Below are positions 24,673 through 32,890 of a DNA stretch of 56,355 nucleotides, piece after piece. Where the stretch lies: positions 1 through 56,355 of the forward strand of contig NZ_JBHRXZ010000026.1 of assembly GCF_042648805.1 (NCBI RefSeq). Reading direction: 5' to 3'. Position 1 is the first letter of the stretch. Each line of letters starts with the position of its first letter. The notes beneath the pieces were generated by a model that worked only from the letters and a program-made list of their open reading frames with translations, made no database searches and was not told the origin of the DNA. The DNA comes from Azomonas tarimensis. Its GTDB lineage: Bacteria; Pseudomonadota; Gammaproteobacteria; Pseudomonadales; Pseudomonadaceae. Made by a program: the position numbers and the translations under genes.

Positions 24673-26112
24673 GTGTCCGTTTCCTGCGACATGCTCGTGT
24701 TTGGCGGTACAGGCGATCTGACGTTGCACAAGCTGATCCCGGCCCTGTATCACCTGCATCGTGAAAAGCGCCTGCACAAGGGGGTGCGTATCCTGGCCCT
24801 GGCTCGCCAGTCACTGGACCGTGCCGCCTACCTGGCCCTGGCCGAGCGCCACTGCCGGGCGCAGATCGCCCGCAGCGATTTCAATCCGGAGATGTGGGCA
24901 AGCTTCGCCGACCGGCTCGACTACTTTTCCATGGATGCCAGCCAGCGCGGCGAGTTCGTTCGCCTGGCCCACTACCTCGGGCACGTGGAGGGCCGGGTAC
25001 GGGTGTATTACCTGGCGACCGCCCCCCGGCTGTTCGAGGCCATCGCGGCGAACCTGGAAGCTGCCGGGCTGGCAGGCGAGCAGGCCCGCATCGTGCTGGA
25101 AAAGCCCATCGGTCATGACCTGGCCTCGGCCCTGGAAATCAACCGCTCGATCGGCCGGGTGTTTGCCGAGCCGCGCATCTACCGCATCGACCATTACCTG
25201 GGCAAGGAGACGGTGCAGAACCTGATGGCCCTGCGCTTTGCCAATTCCATGTTCGAGCCTATCTGGCGCTCGGCAAACATCGATCACGTACAGATCACCG
25301 TGGCCGAGACGCTGGGCGTGGAAGATCGCGGCGGCTATTACGACAACGCCGGCGCCATGCGCGACATGATGCAGAACCACATGCTGCAACTGCTCTGCCT
25401 GGTGGCGATGGAAGCGCCGGTCCGCTTCGACGCCGAGTCGGTACGCAACGAGAAGGTCAAGGTGCTCGAGGCGCTCAAGCCCATCACCGGGCTGGACGTG
25501 CAGGACAAGACCGTGCGCGGGCAGTACATTGCCGGGCAGATCGGCGGCCATGATGTCCCTGCTTACTACTTCGAGCGCCATGTGGACAACGACAGCGCCA
25601 CCGAGACCTTTGTCGCCGTACATGCCGAGATCGACAACTGGCGCTGGGCCGGCGTGCCCTTTTATCTGCGCACTGGCAAGCGCATGGCGAAAAAATACTC
25701 GGAGATCGTCATCCACTTCAAGCCGGTGCCGCACATGCTGTTCCAGAGTAGCCTGGCCAACCGCCTGGTGATCCGCCTGCAGCCCGAAGAGAGCATCAGC
25801 ATGCAGCTGATGGCCAAGACGCCCGGCAAGGGAATGTCACTCGAACAGGTTGAGCTGGACCTGAACCTGGCCCATGCGTTTCGCCAGACCCGGCGCTGGG
25901 ATGCCTACGAGCGGCTGCTGCTGGATGTGATCGAAGGCGACTCGACGCTGTTCATGCGGCATGACGAGGTGGAGGCGGCTTGGCGTTGGGTGGATCCGAT
26001 CCTCAAGGGCTGGCAAGGTTACTATCGGCGCCCGCGCCCCTATCCGGCCGGCACCAGCGGCCCGGACCAGGCGCGACACATGCTCGAGCGGCACGGGCGG
26101 CGCTGGTCCTGA
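24673..26112 (+). CDS. zwf: Glucose-6-phosphate 1-dehydrogenase
   Basis: The 479-aa enzyme oxidises glucose 6-phosphate to 6-phosphogluconolactone with NAD(P). The nucleotide motif FGGTGDLTLHKLIPAL is near the N-terminus and the active-site block RIDHYLGKETVQN near residue 175. The GTG at 24673 has AGGAG about eight bases upstream; the open frame extends upstream to 24532 but that part crosses the operator. It belongs to the zwf copy adjacent to an RpiR regulator. It ends 13 bases from the convergent ctpA. Confidence 0.95.
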   Translation: MSVSCDMLVFGGTGDLTLHKLIPALYHLHREKRLHKGVRILALARQSLDRAAYLALAERHCRAQIARSDFNPEMWASFADRLDYFSMDASQRGEFVRLAHYLGHVEGRVRVYYLATAPRLFEAIAANLEAAGLAGEQARIVLEKPIGHDLASALEINRSIGRVFAEPRIYRIDHYLGKETVQNLMALRFANSMFEPIWRSANIDHVQITVAETLGVEDRGGYYDNAGAMRDMMQNHMLQLLCLVAMEAPVRFDAESVRNEKVKVLEALKPITGLDVQDKTVRGQYIAGQIGGHDVPAYYFERHVDNDSATETFVAVHAEIDNWRWAGVPFYLRTGKRMAKKYSEIVIHFKPVPHMLFQSSLANRLVIRLQPEESISMQLMAKTPGKGMSLEQVELDLNLAHAFRQTRRWDAYERLLLDVIEGDSTLFMRHDEVEAAWRWVDPILKGWQGYYRRPRPYPAGTSGPDQARHMLERHGRRWS

Positions 26113-26124
26113 GGCGCTCTCGGG

Positions 26125-27468
26125 TCATTTGTTGAGGGTGAAGTTCAGCCCCTTGAGCAGGTTCAGGGCCTGGCCGAGCTGATAGTCGACATCCTGCGGG
26201 CGCTCGACTTCGCTGGCCGGTGCGCTGCCGCTGGGGCGATCCGGGCCGCCATTGCCGTTGCCCAGGTGTCCGGCCAGATCCGCCTCGCGCACCCCTTCGG
26301 CAGCTTCGTCGCGGGTCAGCCGGGCGCGCGCGACCTCGATATCCGGGACGATCCCCTGGGCCTGGATCGAGCGGCCACTGGGGGTGTAGTAGAGCGCCGT
26401 GGTGAGCTTCAGGGCACGGTCGTTGTTCAGCGGCAGCACCGTCTGTACCGAGCCCTTGCCGAAACTGTCGGTGCCCATCACCACGCCGCGCTTGTGATCC
26501 TGCAGGGCGCCGGCGACGATCTCCGCCGCCGAGGCGCTGCCGCCGTTGATCAGCACCACCAGCGGGACGCCCTCGCTGGGGTCGGCGGCGTCGGCCGAGA
26601 AGCGCAGTTCGGAATTGGCGATGCGCCCCTTGGTGTAGACCACCAGCCCTTCGCTGAGGAAGTGGTCGGCCACCTCCACCGCCGCCTGCAGGACGCCGCC
26701 GGGGTTGTTGCGCAGATCCAGCACCAGACCGGTCAGGCGTTTGTCGCCGTTCTCCTGCCTCAGTCGACCCAGGGCACGACTGACCTCTTCGCCGGTGTTC
26801 ATCTGGAATTGGGTCAGGCGCAAGTAGCCGTAGCCTGGCTCGAGCATCTGCGAGCGTACGCTGCGCACCTTGACTACCGCGCGTTCGAGTCTGAGGTCGA
26901 AGGGTTGTCCGCTGTCGCGGGTGAGGGTCAGGGTGACCCGGCTGCCCGGTTTGCCGCGCAGCTTTTCCACGGCCTCGGTCAGTGACAGCCCCTTGGTCGA
27001 CTGGCCGTCGATGCGGATGATCAGGTCACCGGCCTCGACCCCGGCGCGCGAGGCCGGGGTGTCGTCAATGGGCGAGATCACCTGCAGGAAGCCGTCTTCG
27101 AGACCGACCTCGATGCCAAGCCCGCCGAATTCTCCGCTGGTGCTTTCCTGCAGCTCGCTGAAGGCCTGGGGCTCGAGATAGGCCGAGTGCGGGTCGAGGT
27201 TGCCGAGCATGCCCTTGATGGCGTTTTCCAGCAGTGTCTTGTCGTCGATGGGCTCGACGTAGGCGGCCTTGATCCGGTCCATCACCTCGGCGAAGGTGCG
27301 CAGCTCGTCCAGCGGCAGGGGCGCCTTCTGCCCTGGGCCCACCGCTTCCTCGACTGGAATCAGGCCGTGCGGATCCTCTGCCGGAGGCTGCTGGGCCCAG
27401 GCGCCGGATGCCCCGAGAAGGGCCAGGGCAAGAGCGGTAGGGCAAGCGAAGTAGCGCAACTGCGGCAT
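26125..27468 (-). CDS. ctpA: Carboxy-terminal processing protease, S41 family
   Basis: The 447-aa periplasmic serine protease has a signal peptide ending at GAWAQ, a PDZ domain (FGGLGIEV through the AGVEAGDLIIRIDG core, about residues 95-180) and an S41 domain. The catalytic Ser is in NGGSASAAEIVAGAL and the Lys in GTDSFGKGSVQ. In P. aeruginosa a CtpA of this type degrades cell-wall cross-link hydrolases. The ATG at 27468 has GGAG eight bases upstream. It follows envC after 26 bases, so a cell-wall operon is likely. Confidence 0.93.
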   Translation of the reverse strand: MPQLRYFACPTALALALLGASGAWAQQPPAEDPHGLIPVEEAVGPGQKAPLPLDELRTFAEVMDRIKAAYVEPIDDKTLLENAIKGMLGNLDPHSAYLEPQAFSELQESTSGEFGGLGIEVGLEDGFLQVISPIDDTPASRAGVEAGDLIIRIDGQSTKGLSLTEAVEKLRGKPGSRVTLTLTRDSGQPFDLRLERAVVKVRSVRSQMLEPGYGYLRLTQFQMNTGEEVSRALGRLRQENGDKRLTGLVLDLRNNPGGVLQAAVEVADHFLSEGLVVYTKGRIANSELRFSADAADPSEGVPLVVLINGGSASAAEIVAGALQDHKRGVVMGTDSFGKGSVQTVLPLNNDRALKLTTALYYTPSGRSIQAQGIVPDIEVARARLTRDEAAEGVREADLAGHLGNGNGGPDRPSGSAPASEVERPQDVDYQLGQALNLLKGLNFTLNK

Positions 27469-27494
27469 GACGAACTCCAGAAGGTAAGGGCGCA

Positions 27495-28751
27495 CTAGCC
27501 CTGTGCACGACACCATTGCGCCGGGTCGCTCGGGCGGCCGTTCTGGCGGATGGCGAAATACAAGGCGGCACTGTCCTGGCCGCCACTGTTGCCGACGGTG
27601 GCGATGGGTTCGCCAGCCTTGACGATGTCGCCCGCGTTACGCAACAGGCTCTGGTTGTGGCCGTACAGGCTCAGGTAACCATTGCCGTGGTCCAGAATCA
27701 CCAAAAGTCCGGCCCCGCGCAACCAGTCCGCGAACACCACGCGGCCGCCGTGCACGGCACGCACCGTAGCGCCTGCGTCGGCGCCAATCAGCACGCCATC
27801 CCACTTGGTACGGGAATCGCCGTTGCGCGGGCTGCCGTAGCGGGCCACCAGACGGCCATCGACCGGCCAGGGCAGCTTGCCCTTGGCCTGCTGGAAGGGA
27901 CCACCGAAGCTCGCTCCGGCGGCTGACACCAGAGGCGCTGCGGCGCTGGCAGGGGCGCCGGCGCTACGCCTGGCCTCCGCCTCGCGTGCGGCGGCCAGGG
28001 CTCGCTGACGTGCCTCCTCGGCCTCCCGGGCCTGGCGCGCCAAGGTTTCCTCGATCGTCTTGAGGACCCGTTCAAGCTCCTGCCGCTCCTGCTCGCGGGT
28101 CTTGATCCGCTGCTCGCGACCGGAGATGTCCCTGTCCAACCGGGCGATGTGCTCGCGGCGCTCCTGGCGCACCGCCACCAGTTTTTCCCGGCGTTCGTCG
28201 AGCCCTGCCTGTTGCGTCTGCAGTCGGGCCTGCTCGCGGGTGATGCCGGCTTCTACCTCGGCCAACTGGCGCAGGGTTTCGTTGAAGGTCTCGATCTGCT
28301 CGAAGCGTGCGCGGCTGAGGTAATCGTAATAGGTCAGGGTGCGACTGAATTTCTCGGGGCTCTGCTGGTTGAGCAGCAGCTTGAGATATTCCTGCCTACC
28401 GTTCTGGTAGGTGGCCCGCGCCTGTATCGCCACCAGGCGCTGCTGTTCCTGACGGGCGCCGTCGAGTGTGGTCTTTTCCTCGTCCAGGCGCTGCAGCTCG
28501 GCCTCGCTCTCGCGCATTTCCTTGCGCAGCTCGTCCATTTCCCGCTCGAGGCGGCCGATGTCGGTTTCGGTGGATTCGAGCTGTTTCTGGATACCGCTCT
28601 TTTCCTGTTCGACCTGCTTGAGCAGCTTCTGCAGCTCGGCGATTTCCTTGCGGGCCGCCTCGATCTGCTGACGGGTCGCTACAGGATCGTCGGCCGCAAC
28701 GGCCGGGCCGAGCAGGCAGAGCGCAAGGAGGGCACAAAGGATGCGTGGCAT
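27495..28751 (-). CDS. envC: Murein hydrolase activator EnvC
   Basis: The 418-aa periplasmic protein has a signal peptide (ending AVAADD), a long coiled coil (about residues 30-260, rich in Glu/Gln/Arg) and a C-terminal LytM domain. The LytM domain is degenerate: the first zinc histidine region reads TKWDGVLIGAD and the HxH-like position is LYFAIR, while LYGH is kept. This fits an activator of amidases rather than an enzyme. ATG at 28751 or GTG at 28760 are both possible; the SD is weak. It is cotranscribed with ctpA. Confidence 0.92.
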   Translation of the reverse strand: MPRILCALLALCLLGPAVAADDPVATRQQIEAARKEIAELQKLLKQVEQEKSGIQKQLESTETDIGRLEREMDELRKEMRESEAELQRLDEEKTTLDGARQEQQRLVAIQARATYQNGRQEYLKLLLNQQSPEKFSRTLTYYDYLSRARFEQIETFNETLRQLAEVEAGITREQARLQTQQAGLDERREKLVAVRQERREHIARLDRDISGREQRIKTREQERQELERVLKTIEETLARQAREAEEARQRALAAAREAEARRSAGAPASAAAPLVSAAGASFGGPFQQAKGKLPWPVDGRLVARYGSPRNGDSRTKWDGVLIGADAGATVRAVHGGRVVFADWLRGAGLLVILDHGNGYLSLYGHNQSLLRNAGDIVKAGEPIATVGNSGGQDSAALYFAIRQNGRPSDPAQWCRAQG

Positions 28752-28838
28752 TTGGGGCACTTGAATCGAGAAGTCGCGACCGCCCTAGTATGCCTAAATA
28801 ACGAACGGCTGGGCGGGGGGAGGGCACAAATGCGACGG

Positions 28839-28866
28839 AAAGGCGGACTGTGTGCAGTTCGCCTTT
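28839..28866 (-). terminator. Probable terminator of gpmI
   Basis: A 12-bp stem with one mismatch (28839-28850 with 28855-28866) and a four-base loop lies 20 bases after the gpmI stop. Its descending arm ends in TTT on the minus strand, but no longer T-run follows. Confidence 0.5.
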
Positions 28867-28885
28867 GCGTCTCAGGAAGCGATGA

Positions 28886-30445
28886 TCACTTCAGTTCGAC
28901 GATGGAGCGACCGGTCATTTCCTGTGGCTTCTCCATACCGAGCAGTTTCAGCATGGTTGGCGCCACATCGGCCAGCACCCCGCCCTGGCGAATGCTCAGC
29001 TCGCGCCTGCCAAAGTACAGGAAGGGCACCGGCTCGGTGGTGTGCGCGGTATGCGCCTGGCCGGTGACCTCGTCCTCCATCTGCTCGACGTTGCCGTGAT
29101 CGGCGGTGATCAGGGCTTCGCCGCCGACCTCGTCCAGCGCGCTGATAATCCGGCCGAGACAGGCATCCAGGCACTGTACGGCCTGGACCGCTGCATTGAA
29201 GTCGCCGGTATGCCCGACCATGTCGCCGTTGGCGTAGTTGACCACGATGACGTCGTAGCGCTGCTGCTCGATGGCCTCGACGATGCGATCGGTCACCTCG
29301 GGCGCGCTCATTTCCGGTTGCATGTCATAGGTCGCCACCTTCGGTGAGGGAATCAGGATGCGCTCTTCTCCTTCGAAAGGCTCCTCGCGGCCGCCGGAAA
29401 AAAAGAAGGTAACGTGGGCATACTTTTCCGTCTCGGCAATGCGCAGCTGGGTCTTGCCGTGCTTGGCCAAATATTCCCCGAGCACGTTGTCCAGCGACTC
29501 GGGCGCAAAGGCGCTGGGCGCGGGGATGTTCGCCGCGTACTGGGTGAGCATGACAAAGTCCGCCAGTCGTGGCCGGCGGGTACGGGTGAAGCCGTCGAAG
29601 TCTTCCTCGACGAAGGCGCGGGTCAGCTCCCGGGCGCGGTCGGCGCGGAAGTTCATGAACACCACGGCATCGCCATCCTCGACCCGGACCGGCTCGCCGA
29701 TGGTGGTGGCCTTGACGAACTCGTCGCTCTCGCCGCGCTCGTAGGCCGCGATCAGGCCGTCCACGGCGTATTCGGAGCGGTATTCGGCACTGCCGTCGAC
29801 GATCAGCTTGTAGGCCTGCTCGACGCGATCCCAGCGGTTATCGCGATCCATGGCGAAATAGCGGCCGATCAGGCTGGCGACCTTTCCCTTGCCGAGGCGT
29901 CCGAAAGTCGCCTGCATCAGCTCGATGGAGGACTGGGCGCTCTTGGGCGGGGTGTCGCGTCCGTCGAGAAAGGCGTGCAGGTAGATTTTCTCGGCGCCGC
30001 GGCGGGTGGCCAGTTCGGCCATGGCGACCAGGTGGTTCTGGTGGCTGTGCACGCCACCGTCGGAGAGCAGTCCGAGGATATGCACTGCCTTGCCCGCTGC
30101 GGCTGCCTTGTCCACCGCATTGCATAGCGCCGGGTTTTCGAAGAAGTCGCCGTCGGCGATGGACTTGGTGACGCGGGTGAAGTCCTGGTACACCACGCGC
30201 CCCGCTCCGAGGTTCATGTGGCCCACCTCGGAGTTGCCCATCTGGCCGTCCGGCAGGCCGACGTCCATGCCGCTGCCGGAGATCAGTCCGCAGGGGTACT
30301 CGGCTCTAAGGCGGTCGTATACCGGCGTCTGGGCGGCCATGATGGCGTTGTAATCGGGCGTCTCGCTGTGGCCAAAGCCATCGAGGATGATCAATACCAG
30401 AGGTTTTGGCACGGCGGTAGGCACGGCGGTAGGCACGGCGGTCAT
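28886..30445 (-). CDS. gpmI: 2,3-bisphosphoglycerate-independent phosphoglycerate mutase
   Basis: The 519-aa alkaline-phosphatase-superfamily enzyme interconverts 3- and 2-phosphoglycerate. The metal/phosphoserine motif GQMGNSEVGH is at about residues 68-77, FLDGRDTPP and TADHGNVEQ are further metal and substrate blocks. The N-terminus carries three TAVP repeats encoded by a 12-base tandem repeat, before the conserved KPLVLIILDGFG. AAGGAG lies nine bases before the ATG. It is divergent from the YibN-like gene. Confidence 0.95.
   Translation of the reverse strand: MTAVPTAVPTAVPKPLVLIILDGFGHSETPDYNAIMAAQTPVYDRLRAEYPCGLISGSGMDVGLPDGQMGNSEVGHMNLGAGRVVYQDFTRVTKSIADGDFFENPALCNAVDKAAAAGKAVHILGLLSDGGVHSHQNHLVAMAELATRRGAEKIYLHAFLDGRDTPPKSAQSSIELMQATFGRLGKGKVASLIGRYFAMDRDNRWDRVEQAYKLIVDGSAEYRSEYAVDGLIAAYERGESDEFVKATTIGEPVRVEDGDAVVFMNFRADRARELTRAFVEEDFDGFTRTRRPRLADFVMLTQYAANIPAPSAFAPESLDNVLGEYLAKHGKTQLRIAETEKYAHVTFFFSGGREEPFEGEERILIPSPKVATYDMQPEMSAPEVTDRIVEAIEQQRYDVIVVNYANGDMVGHTGDFNAAVQAVQCLDACLGRIISALDEVGGEALITADHGNVEQMEDEVTGQAHTAHTTEPVPFLYFGRRELSIRQGGVLADVAPTMLKLLGMEKPQEMTGRSIVELK
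30408..30442. repeat. 12-bp tandem repeat at the gpmI start
   Basis: Three copies of GGCACGGCGGTA (the last incomplete) lie just inside the gpmI start. Each unit encodes Thr-Ala-Val-Pro and a GTG codon in frame, so copy-number change would alter the N-terminus without shifting frame. Confidence 0.9.
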
Positions 30446-30547
30446 GGTTTCCGGCTCCTTGCGCAGGGTTCGAAAGGGCGGCCAGTCTAGCGGCTGGCCG
30501 GTTCGAGGTCACGGTCCCTCAGGGTTCAGCGCGCCAGGGGGGCTGTG

Positions 30548-30553
30548 TATACT
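30548..30553 (+). promoter_or_regulatory. Candidate -10 of the yibN-grxC-secB promoter
   Basis: TATACT (5 of 6) lies 29 bases before the YibN-like start. No clear -35 is seen at 17 bases, so this is a positional guess. Confidence 0.4.
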
Positions 30554-30582
30554 GCGGCGATTTGATCGCCCGGAAACCCCTG

Positions 30583-30996
30583 ATGCTCGCCAACCTGATT
30601 GAATTCATCACTGTCCACTATGTGCTCAGCACCTCGTTTCTGGTGCTGCTGGTCCTGCTTATTGCCCACGAGACGCGCCGGGGCGGCAAGAGCCTGAGCA
30701 GTCGGGAACTGACGGCCCTGGTCAACAGCGGCCAGGGCGTTGTGTTGGACGTTCGGGCTAAAAAGGAGTTCGCCACAGGGCATATCATCGACGCGTTGAA
30801 CATTCCCTACGACAAGCTGGTCAGCCGAATGGCGGAGCTCGACAAGCACAAGGGTAAAACCCTGGTGGTGGTCGACGCCATGGGACAGCATTCCGGAACC
30901 GCCTGCCGCGAACTGAAGAAGGCGGGCTTCGATGCCGCCAAGCTGGCCGGGGGAATCGCCAGCTGGCGCGGTGACAACTTGCCAGTGGTGAAGTGA
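30583..30996 (+). CDS. YibN-like membrane-anchored rhodanese domain protein
   Basis: The 137-aa protein has one N-terminal membrane helix (VHYVLSTSFLVLLVLLIAHE) and a cytoplasmic rhodanese domain. At the position of the catalytic cysteine the loop reads VVVDAMGQHSG, so Cys is replaced by Asp and sulfurtransferase activity is unlikely. E. coli YibN has the same gene order with grxC and secB. The ATG at 30583 has only a weak SD. It ends one base before grxC. Confidence 0.88.
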   Translation: MLANLIEFITVHYVLSTSFLVLLVLLIAHETRRGGKSLSSRELTALVNSGQGVVLDVRAKKEFATGHIIDALNIPYDKLVSRMAELDKHKGKTLVVVDAMGQHSGTACRELKKAGFDAAKLAGGIASWRGDNLPVVK

Positions 30997-30997
30997 T

Positions 30998-31252
30998 ATG
31001 CCAGACATCGTGATCTACACCAGCGCCTGGTGCCCCTATTGCATCCGGGCCAAACACCTGCTTGCCGACAAGGGCGTGTCCTTCGAGGAAATCGTCGTGG
31101 ATGGCAAGCCCGACGTTCGAGCCGACATGGCTCGCAAGGCCGGCAAGACGTCCGTTCCGCAGATCTGGATCGGTGACCGGCATGTCGGAGGCTGCGACAA
31201 CCTGGTCGCGCTCGAGCGTGCCGGCAAACTGGATGCCCTGCTCAATCCCTGA
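30998..31252 (+). CDS. grxC: Glutaredoxin 3
   Basis: The 84-aa dithiol glutaredoxin reduces disulfides with glutathione. The active site CPYC is at residues 12-15, the cis-Pro in TSVPQIWIG and the glutathione-binding GGCDNL near residue 64. It begins one base after the YibN-like stop and is followed after 35 bases by secB, a typical gammaproteobacterial operon. Confidence 0.95.
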   Translation: MPDIVIYTSAWCPYCIRAKHLLADKGVSFEEIVVDGKPDVRADMARKAGKTSVPQIWIGDRHVGGCDNLVALERAGKLDALLNP

Positions 31253-31287
31253 CTTACCCACACCACCCTCTGCTAAGGCCCGCAAAG

Positions 31288-31782
31288 ATGACTGAACAAG
31301 CCAACAACGGCGCTGCCGCCGCCCAGAATGGACAAGGCCCGCAATTCGCCCTGCAGCGCGTTTATGTGCGCGATCTGTCCTTCGAGGCGCCGAAAAGCCC
31401 GGAAATCTTCCGCCACGACTGGAATCCGGCGGTCTCTCTGGACCTTAATACCCGCCAGAAGCCGCTCGAAGGCGATTTTCACGAGGTGGTGCTGACCCTG
31501 TCGGTGACCGTCAAGACCGGCGAGGAAACTGCCTTCATCGCCGAAGTGCAGCAGGCCGGTATCTTCCTGATCAAGGGCCTGGACGAAGCGACCATGTCCC
31601 ATACCCTTGGCGCCTTCTGCCCGAACATTCTCTTTCCCTACGCCCGGGAGACCCTGGACAGCCTGGTGATCCGTGGCACCTTCCCGGCGCTGATGCTGGC
31701 GCCAGTGAACTTCGACGCCCTCTATGCGCAAGAATTGCAGCGCCAGCAGGGCGGCGAGGCCGGCTCCAACTCCGTGCAGTAA
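31288..31782 (+). CDS. secB: Protein-export chaperone SecB
   Basis: The 164-aa acidic tetrameric chaperone holds preproteins unfolded and hands them to SecA. The blocks YVRDLSFEAPKSPEIF, EVVLTLSVTVK and LGAFCPNILFPYARE are strong family matches. Length is normal. It is the last gene of the yibN-grxC-secB set and is followed by a terminator. Confidence 0.97.
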   Translation: MTEQANNGAAAAQNGQGPQFALQRVYVRDLSFEAPKSPEIFRHDWNPAVSLDLNTRQKPLEGDFHEVVLTLSVTVKTGEETAFIAEVQQAGIFLIKGLDEATMSHTLGAFCPNILFPYARETLDSLVIRGTFPALMLAPVNFDALYAQELQRQQGGEAGSNSVQ

Positions 31783-31800
31783 GCGTCTGCGGCTGATAGG

Positions 31801-31879
31801 AGCGCTGGAGGCCGGAAAGCTGGACCAAGGCCAGATGGCCTGCGCCTGCGCCAGCGCTTCGGCCTCCGGCGCTTTTTTC
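31801..31879 (+). terminator. Terminator after secB
   Basis: A 13-bp arm (31801-31813) pairs with 31861-31873 with one mismatch, and TTTTTT follows. A shorter local hairpin AGCGC/GCGCT (31853-31857 with 31869-31873) shares the same T-tract and may be the functional stem. Confidence 0.75.
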
Positions 31880-31962
31880 GTCCAGCCTCCGGCCTCGGGG
31901 CTTTTCCCGGCGTTCTCGCGTCTATGGCATGATCCGGCTACACCCCTGAGCGAGGAATCACC

Positions 31963-32400
31963 ATGGACTCATTCATGCAGGCCGCCATCGAAGAGGCGCA
32001 ACTGGGATTGCAGGAGGGCGGCATTCCCATCGGCTCGGTGATCGTGCATCAGGGCCGCATCATCGGTCGTGGGCACAACCGCCGTGTGCAGAATGGCAGC
32101 GCCATCCTGCATGGCGAGATGGACGCCTTCGAGGATGCCGGGCGCCAGCCGGCCAGTGTCTACCGCGACGCAGTGCTCTACACCACTCTTTCGCCCTGTC
32201 CGATGTGTACCGGCGCGATCCTGCTCTACGGTATCCCCAAGGTGATCATTGGGGAAAACCAGACCTTCATGGGTGACGAGGACCTGCTGCGCTCGCGGGG
32301 TGTGGAGGTCGAGGTGCTGCAGGACCCCACTTGCGTAGCGCTCATGGAAAGCTTCATCGCCGCCCGCCCCGAACTCTGGAACGAGGACATCGGCGAATAG
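31963..32400 (+). CDS. Yeast-type cytosine deaminase (zinc nucleoside deaminase family)
   Basis: The 145-aa protein has the zinc site of cytidine-deaminase-fold enzymes: His50 and Glu52 in HGE, with Cys79 and Cys82 in PCPMC. Beyond this it follows yeast Fcy1 along its length: GHN at 38-40, VLYTTLSPC, TGAILLYGIP, Phe102, Trp139 and the terminal EDIGE. It is unlike the bacterial CodA fold. Conversion of cytosine to uracil is therefore the best prediction, from remembered Fcy1 sequence. It stands alone after the secB terminator, converging on trmL. Confidence 0.85.
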   Translation: MDSFMQAAIEEAQLGLQEGGIPIGSVIVHQGRIIGRGHNRRVQNGSAILHGEMDAFEDAGRQPASVYRDAVLYTTLSPCPMCTGAILLYGIPKVIIGENQTFMGDEDLLRSRGVEVEVLQDPTCVALMESFIAARPELWNEDIGE

Positions 32401-32413
32401 CTAGGCCTCGGGC

Positions 32414-32890
32414 TCAGCTATCGGGAAATCCGAGCTGGCGCCAGCCTTCATAGACCGCCACCGCCACGGTATTGGACAGGTTCAGGCTGCGATTGCCGGC
32501 CCGCATCGGCAGGCGCACCCGCTGCTCGGCGGGCAGCGCATCGCGAATCTCGGCGGGCAGGCCGCGGCTCTCCGGGCCGAAGAGGAACACGTCGCCGCGT
32601 CTGTAGCAGACCTCATGGAACGGCTGCGAGCCCTTGGTGGTGAAGGCGAAGAGTCGCGAGGGACGCGTCTGGTCGACATCCAGCGCCGCCAGGCAATTGT
32701 CCAGGTCGGGGTAGCGCCTGAGGTTGGCGTATTCGTGGTAATCCAGGCCGGCTCGTCGCAGGCGCTTGTCGTCCAGCTCGAAGCCCAGCGGCTCGATCAG
32801 GTGCAGGCTGCTTCCGGTATTGGCGCATAGCCTGATGATGTTGCCGGTGTTGGGTGGGATTTCCGGCTGGAAGAGGATGACGTGAAACAT
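32414..32890 (-). CDS. trmL: tRNA (cytidine/uridine-34-2'-O)-methyltransferase
   Basis: The 158-aa SPOUT enzyme methylates the wobble base of leucine tRNAs. The knot motifs are present: NTGNIIRLCANTG, LFGPESRGLP and NLSNTVAVAVYEGWRQLGF. I choose the ATG at 32890 (MFHVILFQPEIPPNTGN is the family start); a longer form adds sequence belonging to the divergent gene. The start codon overlaps head to head with that gene by two bases. Confidence 0.94.
   Translation of the reverse strand: MFHVILFQPEIPPNTGNIIRLCANTGSSLHLIEPLGFELDDKRLRRAGLDYHEYANLRRYPDLDNCLAALDVDQTRPSRLFAFTTKGSQPFHEVCYRRGDVFLFGPESRGLPAEIRDALPAEQRVRLPMRAGNRSLNLSNTVAVAVYEGWRQLGFPDS

Noticed and set aside
28811..28825. Second G-quadruplex near the envC-gpmI interval
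   Set aside because: Only three G-runs of three or more are present, so it does not meet the motif.
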